Counted from the stretch's first letter, positions 1-10,408 are shown. The stretch is DNA of 64,000 bases from Rhizobium sp. SEMIA4064 (GCF_003025035.1 NZ_PYJN01000018.1:239956-303955), one strand, 5' to 3'. Notes: a model not told the origin generated them from the sequence alone. Program-made: numbers and translations.

Positions 1-1740
1 GCTGTCGCGATTGTTCGGGATTTCCGAGCCGCGTGGGCCGACGAGGAAGTCGAGGTCAGCGCCGGTATCGGCCTGCATGACCGACTTCACATAGAGGCCG
101 CCGTAACCGCCGGTAAGCGGCTTGACCGGGGAAACCCAGGCGGCGCGGCGCTTTGCCAATTCCTCATCCGACACTTCGAGCTGGATGGTGCGGGCAGGAA
201 CGTCGACGGCGATGATGTCGCCGTTCTGAACCAGTGCCAGCGGTCCGCCATCGGCAGCTTCCGGAGCCGTATGCAGGATAACGGTGCCGTAGGCCGTACC
301 GGACATGCGCGCATCGGAAATGCGGATCATGTCGGTGATGCCCTTCTTCAGCACCTTCGGCGGAAGACCCATGTTGCCGACTTCGGCCATGCCCGGATAA
401 CCCTTCGGGCCGCAGTATTTCAGCACCATGACGCAGTTCTCGTCGATGTCGAGATCCTCGCGGTTGATGCGGGCGTGATAGTCCTCGATGCTTTCGAAGA
501 CGACGGCGCGGCCTTTATGCTGCATCAGATGCGGAGAAGCGGCCGACGGCTTCAAGACAGCACCCTTCGGAGCGAGGTTACCGCGCAGAACCGCGATACC
601 GCCCGACTGCGTCAGCGCCTTTTCGCGCGGCACGATGACGTCGTCATTGTAGTTGACGACATCCTTGACGCCGGCCCAGATCGTGTCGCCGGTCACCGTG
701 ATGGCGTCCTTATGCAGCAGGCCCATTTCGCCGACTGCCTTGATGACGACGGGCAGGCCGCCGGCATAGTAGAACTCTTCCATCAGGTGCTTGCCCGACG
801 GCTGCAGGTTGACGATCGTCGGCACTTCGCGGCCAAGGCGGTCCCAATCGTCCAGCGACAGATCGACGCCGACGCGGCCGGCAAGCGCTAGCAGGTGCAG
901 AACGGCATTGGTCGAGCCGCCGACGGCGCCATTGACGCGGATGGCGTTTTCGAACGCTTCCTTGGTCAGAATGTCGGACGGCTTCAGATCTTCCTTGACC
1001 ATGTCGACGATACGGCGGCCGGAAAGCTGCGAGATGACGCGGCGGCGCGCATCGACAGCCGGGATAGCCGCATTGCCGGGCAGCGTCATGCCGAGTGCTT
1101 CGGCCATCGACGCCATGGTCGAGGCTGTACCCATGGTCATACAGCTACCGGCCGAGCGAGCCATGCCCTGCTCTGCATCCATGAATTCATCCAGCGACAT
1201 CTCGCCGGATTTCACCATTTCCGAGAACTGCCAGATTGCCGTGCCGGAGCCGACATCCTTGCCGCGCCACTTGCCGTTCAGCATCGGGCCGCCGGAAACG
1301 AGGATGACCGGGATGTCGACCGAAGCCGCACCCATCAGCAGGCTCGGCGTGGTCTTGTCGCAGCCGCCGAGCAGCACGACGCCGTCAACCGGATTGCCGC
1401 GGATCGCTTCTTCAACGTCCATAGCCGCCAGGTTGCGGAACATCATCGCCGTCGGGCGCAGCGTGCTTTCGCCAACAGAGAAGACCGGGAATTCGACCGG
1501 GAAACCACCCGCTTCGTAGACGCCGCGCTTCACGCGCTCCGCAAGATCACGCAGGTGCGCGTTGCAGGGCGTCAGCTCCGACCAGGTATTACAGATGCCA
1601 ATGATCGGCCGGCCGTCGAAGGTGTCGGCCGGAAGGCCCTGGTTCTTCATCCAGGAGCGATGCATGATCGCGTTCTTGCCGGTGCCGCCGAACCAGTCAT
1701 AGGAACGCAGCTTGCGCGGCCATTCAGCTTTCTTTTTCAT
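1..1740 (-). CDS. L-arabonate dehydratase (IlvD/Edd family), 3' end cut by window edge
   Basis: Dehydrates L-arabonate to L-2-keto-3-deoxyarabonate in the non-phosphorylative arabinose route (cytoplasm). The visible 580 codons start at ATG 1738-1740 and run in frame to base 1. Characterised rhizobial arabonate dehydratases are about this long, so at most a few codons should be missing. The [2Fe-2S] and metal ligands are at the expected places: Cys59 (TPCNAH), Cys127 in GGCDKTTPS with Lys129, and Cys200 in SAGSCMTMG. It is the last visible gene of the chvE-ggu operon, 62 bp after the aldehyde dehydrogenase. A dehydratase for another sugar acid (galactonate, xylonate) is possible; the GguC-type neighbour favours arabonate. 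Confidence 0.88.
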   Translation of the reverse strand, partial: MKKKAEWPRKLRSYDWFGGTGKNAIMHRSWMKNQGLPADTFDGRPIIGICNTWSELTPCNAHLRDLAERVKRGVYEAGGFPVEFPVFSVGESTLRPTAMMFRNLAAMDVEEAIRGNPVDGVVLLGGCDKTTPSLLMGAASVDIPVILVSGGPMLNGKWRGKDVGSGTAIWQFSEMVKSGEMSLDEFMDAEQGMARSAGSCMTMGTASTMASMAEALGMTLPGNAAIPAVDARRRVISQLSGRRIVDMVKEDLKPSDILTKEAFENAIRVNGAVGGSTNAVLHLLALAGRVGVDLSLDDWDRLGREVPTIVNLQPSGKHLMEEFYYAGGLPVVIKAVGEMGLLHKDAITVTGDTIWAGVKDVVNYNDDVIVPREKALTQSGGIAVLRGNLAPKGAVLKPSAASPHLMQHKGRAVVFESIEDYHARINREDLDIDENCVMVLKYCGPKGYPGMAEVGNMGLPPKVLKKGITDMIRISDARMSGTAYGTVILHTAPEAADGGPLALVQNGDIIAVDVPARTIQLEVSDEELAKRRAAWVSPVKPLTGGYGGLYVKSVMQADTGADLDFLVGPRGSEIPNNRDS

Positions 1741-1802
1741 GTCTCAGTACCTTTTGCGTCGCCCAGGCCGCCTCGTTCGCGCCTGGGCTTTGAAATCGAT
1801 GG

Positions 1803-3236
1803 TCAGGCCAGCGTGTACGCGGTCTTGACGGTGGTGAAGAACTCGGCGGCATATTTGCCCTGCTCGCGCGGACCGAAGGACGAACCCTTGCGGCCGCCGA
1901 AAGGCACATGGAAATCGACGCCGGCCGTCGGCAGGTTGACCATCACCATGCCGGCTTCGGCATTGCGCTTGAAATGCATCGCGTGCTTCAGGCTGGTCGT
2001 GGCAATGCCGGAAGACAGGCCGAATGGCGTGTCGTTGGCCGTTGCCAGCGCCTCTTCGTAATCCTTCACCCGGATGACCGAGGCGACCGGCCCGAAGATC
2101 TCTTCGCGGCTGATACGCATCTGGTTCGTCGCTTCGGTGAACAGCGTCGGCTGCAGGTAGAAGCCGGGCGTGTCGCGGCTGACGAGTCCGCCGCCGAAGG
2201 CGAGCTTGGCGCCCTCCTGTTTGCCGATCTCGATATAGTCGGTATCCGTCTTCAACTGCTTGGCGTCGACGACCGGACCGATATGGGTGCCGGACTTCAG
2301 CGCGTTGTCGACATTCAGCGTCTTCAGCTTCTCCGTCAGCGCCGCCACGAACCTGTCGTGGATGCCTTCGGTGACGATCAGGCGTGACGAGGCCGTGCAG
2401 CGCTGGCCGGTCGAGAAGAAGGCGGAATTGGCAGCGGCCTCGACGGCAACGGTCAGATCGGCATCGTCAAGCACGACCATCGGGTTCTTGCCGCCCATTT
2501 CGAGCTGGTACTTGCGGCCATGCTCGACGGAGGAAAGTGCGACGCGCTTGCCAGTGCCGACCGAGCCGGTGAAGGTGATGCCGGAAAGAACCGGGCTGTC
2601 GAGCATTGCCTGACCGACGACCGAGCCCTTGCCCATGACGAGGTTCAACACGCCCTTCGGCAGGCCGGCGCGATGGAGAATATCGACGATCGCCCAAGAA
2701 CAGCCGGGTACGAGATCGGCCGGCTTGAAGACGACAGTATTGCCGTAGCAGAGCGCCGGCGCGATCTTCCAGGCGGGAATGGCGATCGGGAAGTTCCAGG
2801 GCGTAATCACGCCGATGACGCCGAGCGGCTCGCGCGTGATTTCGACCCCGATGTTCGGGCGCACCGAAGGAACGACTTCGCCCGCCAGCCGCAGGGCTTC
2901 GCCGGCGAAGAATTCGAAGATCTGCGCGGCACGGATCGTCTCGCCGATCGCCTCGGGCAGCGTCTTGCCTTCTTCGCGGGCAAGCAGCGCACCGAGTTCA
3001 TCCTTGCGCGCCAGGATTTCCTCGCCCGCCTTCTTCAGGATCGTGTGGCGCTCGAGAATGCCGGAACGCGACCACGCCGGAAAGGCTGCCTTGGCCGCGG
3101 CAATGGCGTCGGCAACGTCCTGTACGCTGGCGCTGGCATAGAGGCCGACAACTTCGTTGGTATCGGACGGATTGATATTCTCGGCGCCGGTCGTACCGGT
3201 CCATTCGCCGGCGATCAGATTCTGATGAATGGTCAT
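1803..3236 (-). CDS. Aldehyde dehydrogenase, likely 2-oxoglutarate semialdehyde dehydrogenase
   Basis: 477-aa NAD(P)+-dependent aldehyde dehydrogenase. Catalytic residues are visible: Asn148 (TPWNF), Lys171 (FKPAD), Glu246 (LEMGGK) and Cys280 (GQRC). Its place between an FAH-type 2-keto-3-deoxy-sugar-acid dehydratase and arabonate dehydratase implies the last step of the pathway, 2-oxoglutarate semialdehyde to 2-oxoglutarate, feeding the TCA cycle. A longer reading frame continues 14 codons upstream, but the ATG at 3236 begins the conserved N-terminus (IAGEW motif) and is preferred. The family assignment is firm; substrate specificity is inferred from neighbours. Confidence 0.88.
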   Translation of the reverse strand: MTIHQNLIAGEWTGTTGAENINPSDTNEVVGLYASASVQDVADAIAAAKAAFPAWSRSGILERHTILKKAGEEILARKDELGALLAREEGKTLPEAIGETIRAAQIFEFFAGEALRLAGEVVPSVRPNIGVEITREPLGVIGVITPWNFPIAIPAWKIAPALCYGNTVVFKPADLVPGCSWAIVDILHRAGLPKGVLNLVMGKGSVVGQAMLDSPVLSGITFTGSVGTGKRVALSSVEHGRKYQLEMGGKNPMVVLDDADLTVAVEAAANSAFFSTGQRCTASSRLIVTEGIHDRFVAALTEKLKTLNVDNALKSGTHIGPVVDAKQLKTDTDYIEIGKQEGAKLAFGGGLVSRDTPGFYLQPTLFTEATNQMRISREEIFGPVASVIRVKDYEEALATANDTPFGLSSGIATTSLKHAMHFKRNAEAGMVMVNLPTAGVDFHVPFGGRKGSSFGPREQGKYAAEFFTTVKTAYTLA

Positions 3237-3303
3237 GGCTTCATGCCTTCCTGGGTCTTCTTGGAGACGACCGGCCACTTAAGGAGTAGCCGGCCTCGAT
3301 ACA

Positions 3304-4302
3304 CTAGAGCTGGCGAATGGCCACTTTCTCTTCGGCGGCAATAGCAAGTCGATTGCGCAGCGGCAGGCCGAAGTCGGCCACTTCGATTTCGAAGACATCG
3401 CCGGCTTCCGGCTTGATGCCTTCCGCGAAGGAGAGCGTCGCTGTGCCGAACATATGGACGTGGATGTCGCCGGGAATGCGGAACAGGCCGTACTTGAAAT
3501 GATGGTATTCGAGATTGGCGAAAGTATGCGACATGTTCGCCTCGCCCGAGAGGAAGGGCTTTTCGAAGATCACCTTGTCGCCGCGCTTGATGCGCGAAGT
3601 GCCCCGGATATCTTCCGGTGCGGCGCCGATACGGATTTCCGGGCCGAAGCTTGCCGGGCGCAGCTTGGAATGGGCGAGATAGAGATAGTTGATCCGCTCG
3701 GTGACGTGATCGGAAAATTCGTTCGAGAGCGCGAAACCGATGCGGAACGGCGAGCCATCCTTGGCGATGACGTAAATGCCCGCCATCTCCGGCTCTTCGC
3801 CGCCATCAAGCGCGAAAGACGGTGACACGAGCGCCGCGCCGGGTGCCGTCGCACCAAAGCCGTTGCCCTTGTAGAACCATTCCGGCTGCACGCCCTTCTC
3901 GCCGTCCTTCGGCTTGCCGCCTTCGAGGCCCATCTTGAACATCTTCATCGAGTCAGTCAGCGTCTCTTCAGCAGCCTCCGTCGTCTTCTTGTGCATGGAA
4001 TCGCGGGTTGCAGCGGAGCCGAGATGGGTCAGACCGGTACCGGTCAGATGCATGTGTGCGGCATCGGGATGGGTGATCGGCGGCAGGAAACGACCTTCGG
4101 CATATGCTTTTTCCAGATCGATCTCTTCGCCAAGCCCATGTGCCTCAATGACCGCGACGAGAGATTTGTCGTTGTCGGCGGCTTCCATGGCCAAGGCGTA
4201 GACGCTGCCGGCATTCAGAACAGCCTTAGCGGGGGTGCCCGGCCCATTGCGCACGGCGACGACGATGCCACCGTTCGAACCCTTGATCTGGGAAATGAGC
4301 AT
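3304..4302 (-). CDS. gguC: GguC/AraD1-family protein (FAH superfamily), probable 2-keto-3-deoxy-arabonate dehydratase
   Basis: 332-aa cytoplasmic protein of the fumarylacetoacetate-hydrolase superfamily, resembling GguC encoded after gguAB in Agrobacterium. The C-terminal half has the FAH-fold metal-site residues (a GEEPEMAG segment) and the usual GDVFEIEV barrel end. Members next to arabonate dehydratase are thought to dehydrate L-2-keto-3-deoxyarabonate to 2-oxoglutarate semialdehyde, which fits the following two genes. I chose the ATG at 4302 because an AAAAGGA ribosome site lies 8 nt upstream. An ATG three codons earlier (4311) would sit directly against that site. Confidence 0.85.
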   Translation of the reverse strand: MLISQIKGSNGGIVVAVRNGPGTPAKAVLNAGSVYALAMEAADNDKSLVAVIEAHGLGEEIDLEKAYAEGRFLPPITHPDAAHMHLTGTGLTHLGSAATRDSMHKKTTEAAEETLTDSMKMFKMGLEGGKPKDGEKGVQPEWFYKGNGFGATAPGAALVSPSFALDGGEEPEMAGIYVIAKDGSPFRIGFALSNEFSDHVTERINYLYLAHSKLRPASFGPEIRIGAAPEDIRGTSRIKRGDKVIFEKPFLSGEANMSHTFANLEYHHFKYGLFRIPGDIHVHMFGTATLSFAEGIKPEAGDVFEIEVADFGLPLRNRLAIAAEEKVAIRQL

Positions 4303-4418
4303 GTTTTTCATCCTTTTCTAACGGACAGAGATCGGATGCAGTTTCCCGCTCCGGCTCTCAGCGAGAGCCGGACTCTGTCATGGATTTGGTTTTAAAAGCC
4401 CGGCTGATCGCGCTGCGA

Positions 4419-5627
4419 TCAGCCCTTGTTCTTGTTGTAGACGTCGATGAACACGGCAGCGAGAAGGACCGCACCCTTGATCATCTTCTGCGAGTCCGTC
4501 TGATAGCCGAGGATGGACATGCCCTGGTTCAGCACGCCCATGATCAAGGCACCGATGACGGCCCCCGTCACCTTACCGACGCCGCCGGATGCCGAAGCGC
4601 CGCCGATGAAGCAGGCCGCGATCACGTCGAGTTCCAGACCGTCGCCGCCCTTGGCAGTTGCCGAGTTCAGGCGCGTGGCGATGATGATGCCGGCAATGCT
4701 GGCAAGGATGCCCATGTTGATGAAGGTATAGAACGTCAAGCGGCGGGTATCGATACCCGAAAGCTTCGTCGCCTTCTCATTGCCGCCCATGGCATAGATG
4801 CGGCGGCCGATCGTAGTGCGCTGTGTGGCGAAGCTGTAGAGAGCAATCAACAGCAGCATCAGAACCAGAACGTTCGGCAGCCCTCTGTATGAGGAAATCT
4901 GGTAGCCGATGAAGATGGTCGCAGCCGCAACCACCAGATTCTGGCCAAGAAAGAAGCTGAACGGCTCGACGTCAATGCCGTGCTGCTCGTTAACATTGCG
5001 GCGACGCCATGAGAGGAGGAACATAACGATCGGGATGGCGATGGTCAGGAAAATCGACGTCGAACGGATGGTACCCATATCGACAAAGTCCGGAATGAAA
5101 CCAGTCGCGACGATCTGGAAAGCAGGCGGGAACGGACCGATGCTGCTGCCGTTGCCGGTCGTATTGATGATCGTATAGGTCAAGCCGCGGAAAACCAGCA
5201 TGCCCGAAAGCGTAACGATGAACGACGGAATGCGGTGGTAGGCGATGAAATATCCATGCCAGGCACCGACCGCGGCACCCATCAGAAGACAAATGACGGT
5301 CGCAAGCGCCAGATTCATATGCATCTGCACAACCAGCACGCCGGCAACGGCACCGACGAAACCGACGACGGAACCGACGGACAGGTCGATATGACCGGCC
5401 ACGATGACCAGCAGCATGCCCAACGCCATGATGACAATGAATGAATTCTGCAGCACGATGTTGGTCAGGTTCTGCGGCCTGAACAGAACGCCGTTCGTGA
5501 GATACTGAAACAGCAGCATGATGACGACGAGCGCGATCAACATGCCGTATTCGCGAATATTGTTGCGGATATGGTCGCCGATGGAAACGACGTGGCTGCT
5601 TTCCGTAGCTGGGCTGGCCGTAGTCAT
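4419..5627 (-). CDS. gguB: Sugar ABC transporter permease GguB
   Basis: 402-aa inner-membrane permease of the ribose/xylose/multiple-monosaccharide family (BPD_transp_2). About ten hydrophobic segments are visible, with the family motif [12 protein letters not shown] near residue 80 and GGxxASGGxG near the C-terminus. It pairs with GguA and receives sugar from ChvE. Its ATG overlaps the gguA stop by 4 nt, so the two are translationally coupled. In Agrobacterium the ChvE-GguAB system transports arabinose, galactose, glucose, xylose and others. Confidence 0.93.
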   Translation of the reverse strand: MTTASPATESSHVVSIGDHIRNNIREYGMLIALVVIMLLFQYLTNGVLFRPQNLTNIVLQNSFIVIMALGMLLVIVAGHIDLSVGSVVGFVGAVAGVLVVQMHMNLALATVICLLMGAAVGAWHGYFIAYHRIPSFIVTLSGMLVFRGLTYTIINTTGNGSSIGPFPPAFQIVATGFIPDFVDMGTIRSTSIFLTIAIPIVMFLLSWRRRNVNEQHGIDVEPFSFFLGQNLVVAAATIFIGYQISSYRGLPNVLVLMLLLIALYSFATQRTTIGRRIYAMGGNEKATKLSGIDTRRLTFYTFINMGILASIAGIIIATRLNSATAKGGDGLELDVIAACFIGGASASGGVGKVTGAVIGALIMGVLNQGMSILGYQTDSQKMIKGAVLLAAVFIDVYNKNKG

Positions 5628-7162
5628 TGATGCTTCTCCCCTGAGCGCATGATAGCGCGCATGATACTCTCCTGGCTTGCCTCTGCCTTCGGCAGCTCGG
5701 CAACGATTCGACCCTCGTTCATGACATAGATACGGTCGCAGGTACCGAGAAGCTCCGGCATTTCCGATGAAATCATCAGAACGCCCTTTCCGTCGGCGGC
5801 AAGCTGGTTGATGATGGAATAAATTTCGTATTTGGCGCCGACGTCGATGCCGCGCGTCGGCTCGTCAAGGATCAGGACGTCCGGATCAGAGAACAGCCAC
5901 TTCGACAGCACCACCTTCTGCTGGTTGCCGCCGGACAGGTTGCCCGTCTCCTGGAAGACGCCTGCCGAGCGAATTCGCAGCTTCGAGCGATAGTTCGTCG
6001 CCACCTGCAGTTCCCGAACGTCGTCAATGACGGTCGCCTTGGAGACGCCCATCAAATTGGCGAGCGTCGTATTGTGCAGGATGCTGTTCGACAGCACGAG
6101 ACCGAGCTGCTTGCGATCCTCGGTCACATAGGCGAGACCGGCATCGATCGCCCTGCGCACCGTGCTGGTGTCCACCTGCTTGCCATCGACGAAGACCTCG
6201 CCGCTGACCTTGTGACCGTAGGACTTGCCGAACACGCTCATGGCAAATTCGGTGCGGCCGGCGCCCATCAGGCCGGCAATGCCGACAACTTCGCCCTTGC
6301 GCACATTGACGTTGATATTGTGCAGGACCTGACGATCGCGATGGTGCTGGTGGAAGGCGTTCCAGTTTTTGACTTCGAAGATCGTCTCGCCGATCGGCAC
6401 CGAGCGCGGCGGATAACGGTCGGCCAGCTCGCGGCCCACCATGTTACGAATGATGATGTCTTCGCTGATCTCTTCTTCGTGACAGTCCAGCGCCTTCACC
6501 GTCATGCCGTCACGCAATACCGTGATCTGATCGGCCACCTTGCGCACTTCGTTGAGCTTGTGCGTGATGATGATCGAGGTGATGCCCTGATTGCGGAACT
6601 CAATGAGGAGATTCAGGAGCGCATCGGAATCGCTTTCATTGAGCGACGCCGTCGGCTCGTCGAGAATGAGCAGCTTGACGCTTTTCGACAAGGCCTTGGC
6701 GATCTCGACGAGCTGCTGCTTGCCGACCCCGATGTCGGTGACCAGCGTATTCGGAGATTCCTTGAGGCCCACCTTGGCAAGAAGCTGCTTGGTGCGGGTG
6801 AAGGTTTCCTGCCAATTGATCATGCCATTGGCGACGACCTCATTGCCCAGAAAAATGTTTTCCGCGATCGACAGCAGCGGCACGAGCGCCAGCTCCTGGT
6901 GGATGATGATGATGCCGATCTCTTCGGAGTCTCTGATGGTTTTGAACTGACGGACGGCGCCGTCATAGAAGATATCGCCATCATAGGTGCCGGCCGGGTA
7001 GACGCCCGAAAGCACCTTCATGAGGGTGGACTTGCCTGCCCCATTTTCCCCGACCAAGGCATGGATTTCGCCCTGCCGGACCTTCAGATTGACATTTTCC
7101 AAGGCGTTCACACCAGGAAACGACTTGGTGATGCTCCGCATTTCGAGGATGGTATTGTCCAT
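5624..7162 (-). CDS. gguA: Sugar ABC transporter ATP-binding protein GguA
   Basis: 512-aa ATPase with two ABC domains in tandem, typical of monosaccharide importers (RbsA/XylG/MmsA type). Domain 1 has Walker A GENGAGKS near residue 38 and Walker B LLILDEP near residue 165. Domain 2 begins near residue 260 and carries LSGGNQQK and VLILDEP, while its first P-loop is degenerate as usual in this family. It follows chvE by 105 nt, with a stable hairpin between them, and overlaps gguB. Confidence 0.94.
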   Translation of the reverse strand: MDNTILEMRSITKSFPGVNALENVNLKVRQGEIHALVGENGAGKSTLMKVLSGVYPAGTYDGDIFYDGAVRQFKTIRDSEEIGIIIIHQELALVPLLSIAENIFLGNEVVANGMINWQETFTRTKQLLAKVGLKESPNTLVTDIGVGKQQLVEIAKALSKSVKLLILDEPTASLNESDSDALLNLLIEFRNQGITSIIITHKLNEVRKVADQITVLRDGMTVKALDCHEEEISEDIIIRNMVGRELADRYPPRSVPIGETIFEVKNWNAFHQHHRDRQVLHNINVNVRKGEVVGIAGLMGAGRTEFAMSVFGKSYGHKVSGEVFVDGKQVDTSTVRRAIDAGLAYVTEDRKQLGLVLSNSILHNTTLANLMGVSKATVIDDVRELQVATNYRSKLRIRSAGVFQETGNLSGGNQQKVVLSKWLFSDPDVLILDEPTRGIDVGAKYEIYSIINQLAADGKGVLMISSEMPELLGTCDRIYVMNEGRIVAELPKAEASQESIMRAIMRSGEKHQ

Positions 7163-7224
7163 TGTCCGTATCCAACGCCGCGATCAAACATAACAGACCG
7201 GGCGATCGTCTTAAATATCAAAGC

Positions 7225-7250
7225 CAGGGCCCGCATTTCAGCGAGCCCTG
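7225..7250 (-). other. Hairpin between chvE and gguA (processing or attenuation element)
   Basis: A stem of about 10 bp (CAGGGCtCGC / GCGgGCCCTG, one G-T pair) with a 6-nt loop lies 17 nt after the chvE stop. It has no strong T-run. Such structures between a binding-protein gene and its ATPase gene usually protect the upstream mRNA 3' end or partly terminate, giving excess periplasmic protein. The role is inferred. Confidence 0.6.
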
Positions 7251-7267
7251 ACCGGTATGTCGGAAGA

Positions 7268-8332
7268 TTACTTCAGCTGATCAGCCTTGTAGTAACCGCC
7301 TTCTACGAGGATCTTCTCATAGTTGGTCTTGTCGACTGCGACCGGGGTCAGCAGGTAGGACGGAACAACCTTGACGCCGTTGTCGTAGGTCTTGGTGTCG
7401 TTGACTTCAGGCGTCTTGCCTTCCATCAGAGCGTTGACCATGTTGACGGTGACCTTTGCGAGGTCACGGGTGTCCTTGAAGATCGTGGAGTGCTGCTCGC
7501 CAGCAATGATGGACTTAACCGACGGAATTTCGGAGTCCTGACCGGTAACGATCGGCAGCTTCACGCCGCCGCTGCCATAACCAACGCCCTTGAGCGAGGA
7601 GAGGATGCCGATCGACAGGCCGTCATAAGGAGACAGAACGGCATCGACTTTAGCGTCGGTGTAGTAGGCCGACAGCAGGTTGTCCATACGAGCTTGGGCC
7701 GTTGCCGGGTCCCAACGCAGCGTACCGACCTTGTCCATGCCCATCTGGCCGGACTTCACGACCAGCTTGCCGCTGTCGATGTAGGGCTTCAGGACAGACA
7801 TTGCGCCGTCATAGAAGAAGAAGGCGTTGTTGTCGTCCGGAGAACCGCCGAAGAGTTCGATGTTGAACGGACCCTTGCCATCCTTGAGGCCGAGAGCGTC
7901 GACGATCGAGCCAGCCTGGAGAACGCCAACCTTGAAGTTGTCGAAGGTCGCATAATAGTCGACATTGCCGCTGTTGCGGATCAGACGGTCATAAGCGATG
8001 ACCTTGATGCCGGCATCGTGAGCCTTCTGCAGAACGTCGGACAGCGTGGTGCCGTCGATCGAGGCAACGACGAGAACCTTGTCGCCCTTCGTGACCATGT
8101 TCTCGATCTGCGAGAGCTGGTTCGGAATGTCGTCGTCGCCATACTGCAGGTCGGTGCCGTAGCCGGCTGCCTGAAGCTGCTTGACGATGTTGTTGCCGTC
8201 ATCGATCCAGCGAGCCGAAGCCTTGGTCGGCATAGCGATACCGACGGTACCCTTATCTGCCGCGAAGGCAGGCGCAACCAGCGTAGCGACGCCGAGCGCT
8301 GCGCCGGCCATCAATGAGATAATGGATTTCAT
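7268..8332 (-). CDS. chvE: Periplasmic sugar-binding protein ChvE
   Basis: 354 aa with a signal peptide of about 24 residues (…[10 protein letters not shown]), then a two-lobe type I periplasmic binding fold. It strongly resembles Agrobacterium ChvE, which binds arabinose, galactose, glucose and other aldoses, feeds GguAB and also signals to VirA in pathogens. The start is supported by GGGAGAGAGTA before ATG. It is the first gene of the ggu/arabinose operon, divergent from the LysR gene and separated by a palindrome that could be the regulator's site. Confidence 0.94.
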   Translation of the reverse strand: MKSIISLMAGAALGVATLVAPAFAADKGTVGIAMPTKASARWIDDGNNIVKQLQAAGYGTDLQYGDDDIPNQLSQIENMVTKGDKVLVVASIDGTTLSDVLQKAHDAGIKVIAYDRLIRNSGNVDYYATFDNFKVGVLQAGSIVDALGLKDGKGPFNIELFGGSPDDNNAFFFYDGAMSVLKPYIDSGKLVVKSGQMGMDKVGTLRWDPATAQARMDNLLSAYYTDAKVDAVLSPYDGLSIGILSSLKGVGYGSGGVKLPIVTGQDSEIPSVKSIIAGEQHSTIFKDTRDLAKVTVNMVNALMEGKTPEVNDTKTYDNGVKVVPSYLLTPVAVDKTNYEKILVEGGYYKADQLK

Positions 8333-8512
8333 TACTCTCTCCCTTAGTTAATAATGCGGCGGACGAAAAAACGCCCGCCCGAGACTGCGGCAGGTTCCGT
8401 AGAAGGAATGGTTACTTCTAATTGTGAGAAACGAAGTAGGTCTCCTCCACGCTCTCACGTGCATGAGCTGCACCCAGCGCACGACCGGCAAACTCGTACG
8501 ATTTCGTATAAC

Positions 8513-8556
8513 TGTCAAATAGAATAACTGGCGCGACATATACCTAGTTTGGTATA
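8513..8556 (-). promoter_or_regulatory. chvE promoter region with LysR-type palindrome
   Basis: A perfect inverted repeat TATACC-N6-GGTATA (8539-8556) sits 19 nt upstream of a TTGACA box (minus strand, 8514-8519) that could be the chvE -35. It contains the T-N11-A core expected of LysR-type binding sites. Its place in the divergent gbpR/chvE spacer suggests it is the GbpR site that activates chvE and controls gbpR itself. The -10 box is not clear. Confidence 0.55.
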
Positions 8557-8605
8557 ATGTTAAAAAATAGTACTTTTTTGCCGACGAACAGGAAATTTGG
8601 CCGTG

Positions 8606-9628
8606 ATGGAGAAAATATATAGCGATTATCCGAGCGAAAGCATCGAGATTCATTCCGACAGTTTTCGTGACGACACGCTGCTCAAGGCCGGTTTGAAACT
8701 CAATCACCTGCGTATGATCGTCACAATCGAGGATCATGGTCAGATTTCGGCCGCCGCTGAGTCGATGAACATCTCACAACCTGCAGCCTCTCGCATGCTG
8801 TCAGAAATGGAGTCGATCGTCAAAAGCCCCCTTTACGAACGTGTCGCACGTGGCGTCGTGCTGACACCCTTCGGCCTGGCACTGGCCAAGCGGGCACGCA
8901 AGATCCTGCTCGAACTGCGTGAAGTCAGCCGCGAGATCGGCGAACTCAGGACCGGCAAAGGCGGTTCGGTCTTTCTCGGCGCCGTCACCGCACCCGCGAT
9001 CAGCCTCGTTGTGCCGGCGATCCAGCGCGTGACGCGCGCCTATCCCGGCATCGAGATCAATATCGAGGTCGAGACCAGCAACGTGCTCGCGCGTGAACTG
9101 CTCGCCGCCCGCCACGACTTCATCATCAGCCGCATTCCAGACGAGCTCGATCCCCGCTTGTTCAACGCCCACGAGATCGGGGTGGAGAAGGCCTGCCTGA
9201 TCGTCCGCAATGGCCATCCGCTGCTGGAAAAAGGCGTTGCCAGCCTCGAGGACCTGCCGGGCTATGACTGGGTCTTCCAACCGCCCGGCACGCTGTTGCG
9301 GCGCAAGGTAGAAGACATCTTCATCAAGGCCGGCGTGCCCCTGCCGGAAAACATTATCAACACCTCTTCGCTGCTCCTGACGCTCGCCATCGTCTGCAAG
9401 ACGGACGCCATCACCCCGATCGCGCTCGATATGGCGCAATTCATCTGTGGACAGACATCGCAAGCCGGCGAATCCTGCATCCTGCCCATCGATTTCGATA
9501 TCGAAGTGAAGCCTTACAGCCTGATTACGGCCCGCGAGCGTGCCATGCCACCAAGCGCCCGGCTGCTGCACGACATGATTCTGCAGGAAAGCAGGAACCC
9601 CGATCCGGCCATCGGCTTGCAGCCATAA
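8606..9628 (+). CDS. gbpR: LysR-type regulator GbpR
   Basis: 340-aa LysR-type transcriptional regulator. The N-terminal winged HTH spans about residues 30-90 (motif ISAAAESMNISQPAASRMLSEME), followed by a substrate-binding domain. It has the extended N-terminus before the HTH typical of GbpR, the galactose-binding-protein regulator of Agrobacterium, and the same divergent arrangement with chvE. It should respond to the sugars that ChvE/GguAB import. Start choice: ATG at 8606 after AGGAA; an upstream TTG (8597) or GTG (8603) cannot be excluded. Confidence 0.88.
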   Translation: MEKIYSDYPSESIEIHSDSFRDDTLLKAGLKLNHLRMIVTIEDHGQISAAAESMNISQPAASRMLSEMESIVKSPLYERVARGVVLTPFGLALAKRARKILLELREVSREIGELRTGKGGSVFLGAVTAPAISLVVPAIQRVTRAYPGIEINIEVETSNVLARELLAARHDFIISRIPDELDPRLFNAHEIGVEKACLIVRNGHPLLEKGVASLEDLPGYDWVFQPPGTLLRRKVEDIFIKAGVPLPENIINTSSLLLTLAIVCKTDAITPIALDMAQFICGQTSQAGESCILPIDFDIEVKPYSLITARERAMPPSARLLHDMILQESRNPDPAIGLQP

Positions 9629-9676
9629 GCTCCGCGCCAACTTGCACGGCTATCCCGAACACTTCTGGAGGCAGGC

Positions 9677-10147
9677 ATGTTGTTCGGGCAATCGCTGTTT
9701 CAATCCGTCCTCGATCGTCTCGATGCGGAGGAAGAAAAGTCTGAGAAGAATGAGGCGGCGCATCGCATCCGCGGCCTCAACGTGAGCTTTGCCGCAACCG
9801 TTTTCGGAGGCGAGCCGGCGGCATCCTCCCGTCCGGACGATGCCTATGTCGACAATCTCGGCAACGACATCCCCTCGCGCGAGCCAATGCGGCCGGATTC
9901 TAAACCGAAAGAGCCGGAGCCGGCGGTCATGCCGGACTATCTCGCACGAACCTCGCGGGAAGACGTGGCGGCCGAACTGGAGATCTCTTCGCAGACCACC
10001 CTTCAGTCTCTTCACGAAAAACGCCGCGCGTTCGCCAAGGCCAATCATCCCGACGGCGTCGCCCCGCCCTTCCGCGAGCAGGCGACGACACGCATGATGA
10101 TTGCCAATCAATTGATCGACGAGGCCATACGGCGTCTCGCGCGATAG
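9677..10147 (+). CDS. J-domain-like hypothetical protein
   Basis: 156 aa. The first ~90 residues are low-complexity and acidic/proline-rich. The C-terminal 60 residues resemble a shortened DnaJ J-domain: helix II (LHEKRRAFAKAN), the HPD triad at 124-126, then helix III (TRMMIANQLIDEA). A J-domain would stimulate a DnaK-type chaperone, but no client is evident. It starts at ATG after a good GGAGG site, stands alone, and converges with the next small gene. The call rests on the HPD and its flanking helices only. Confidence 0.65.
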   Translation: MLFGQSLFQSVLDRLDAEEEKSEKNEAAHRIRGLNVSFAATVFGGEPAASSRPDDAYVDNLGNDIPSREPMRPDSKPKEPEPAVMPDYLARTSREDVAAELEISSQTTLQSLHEKRRAFAKANHPDGVAPPFREQATTRMMIANQLIDEAIRRLAR

Positions 10148-10408
10148 CTACTTCTTCTCGTCCGTCGGCGCGTCGTCTTCCGCCTCGTCGCTCGCAGCGG
10201 CACGTTCAGCCTCGGCCTTGGGCGGCTGCGGATTGAAGCTGAAGAGCAGCATCCAGGCGGCATAGACGCCAAGGCCGCCTGCGAGGACCGCCCAGAAAGG
10301 CTGCGGCCCCAGAGCCTCGACGATCGCCCAGCCTAAGCAGACGGCAACGATCAGAACCCGCACCCAAAGCGGCTTATAGATAGGATGGTTGGGATCGATC
10401 AGTTGCAT
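10148..10408 (-). CDS. Small membrane protein of unknown function
   Basis: 86 aa with two predicted membrane helices (about residues 15-33 and 38-57) and a charged, Ala/Glu-rich cytoplasmic tail ending in EKK. This layout is common among conserved Rhizobiales proteins of unknown role. It converges with the J-domain gene; the two ORFs abut with no spacer, leaving no room for separate terminators. Confidence 0.7.
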   Translation of the reverse strand: MQLIDPNHPIYKPLWVRVLIVAVCLGWAIVEALGPQPFWAVLAGGLGVYAAWMLLFSFNPQPPKAEAERAAASDEAEDDAPTDEKK

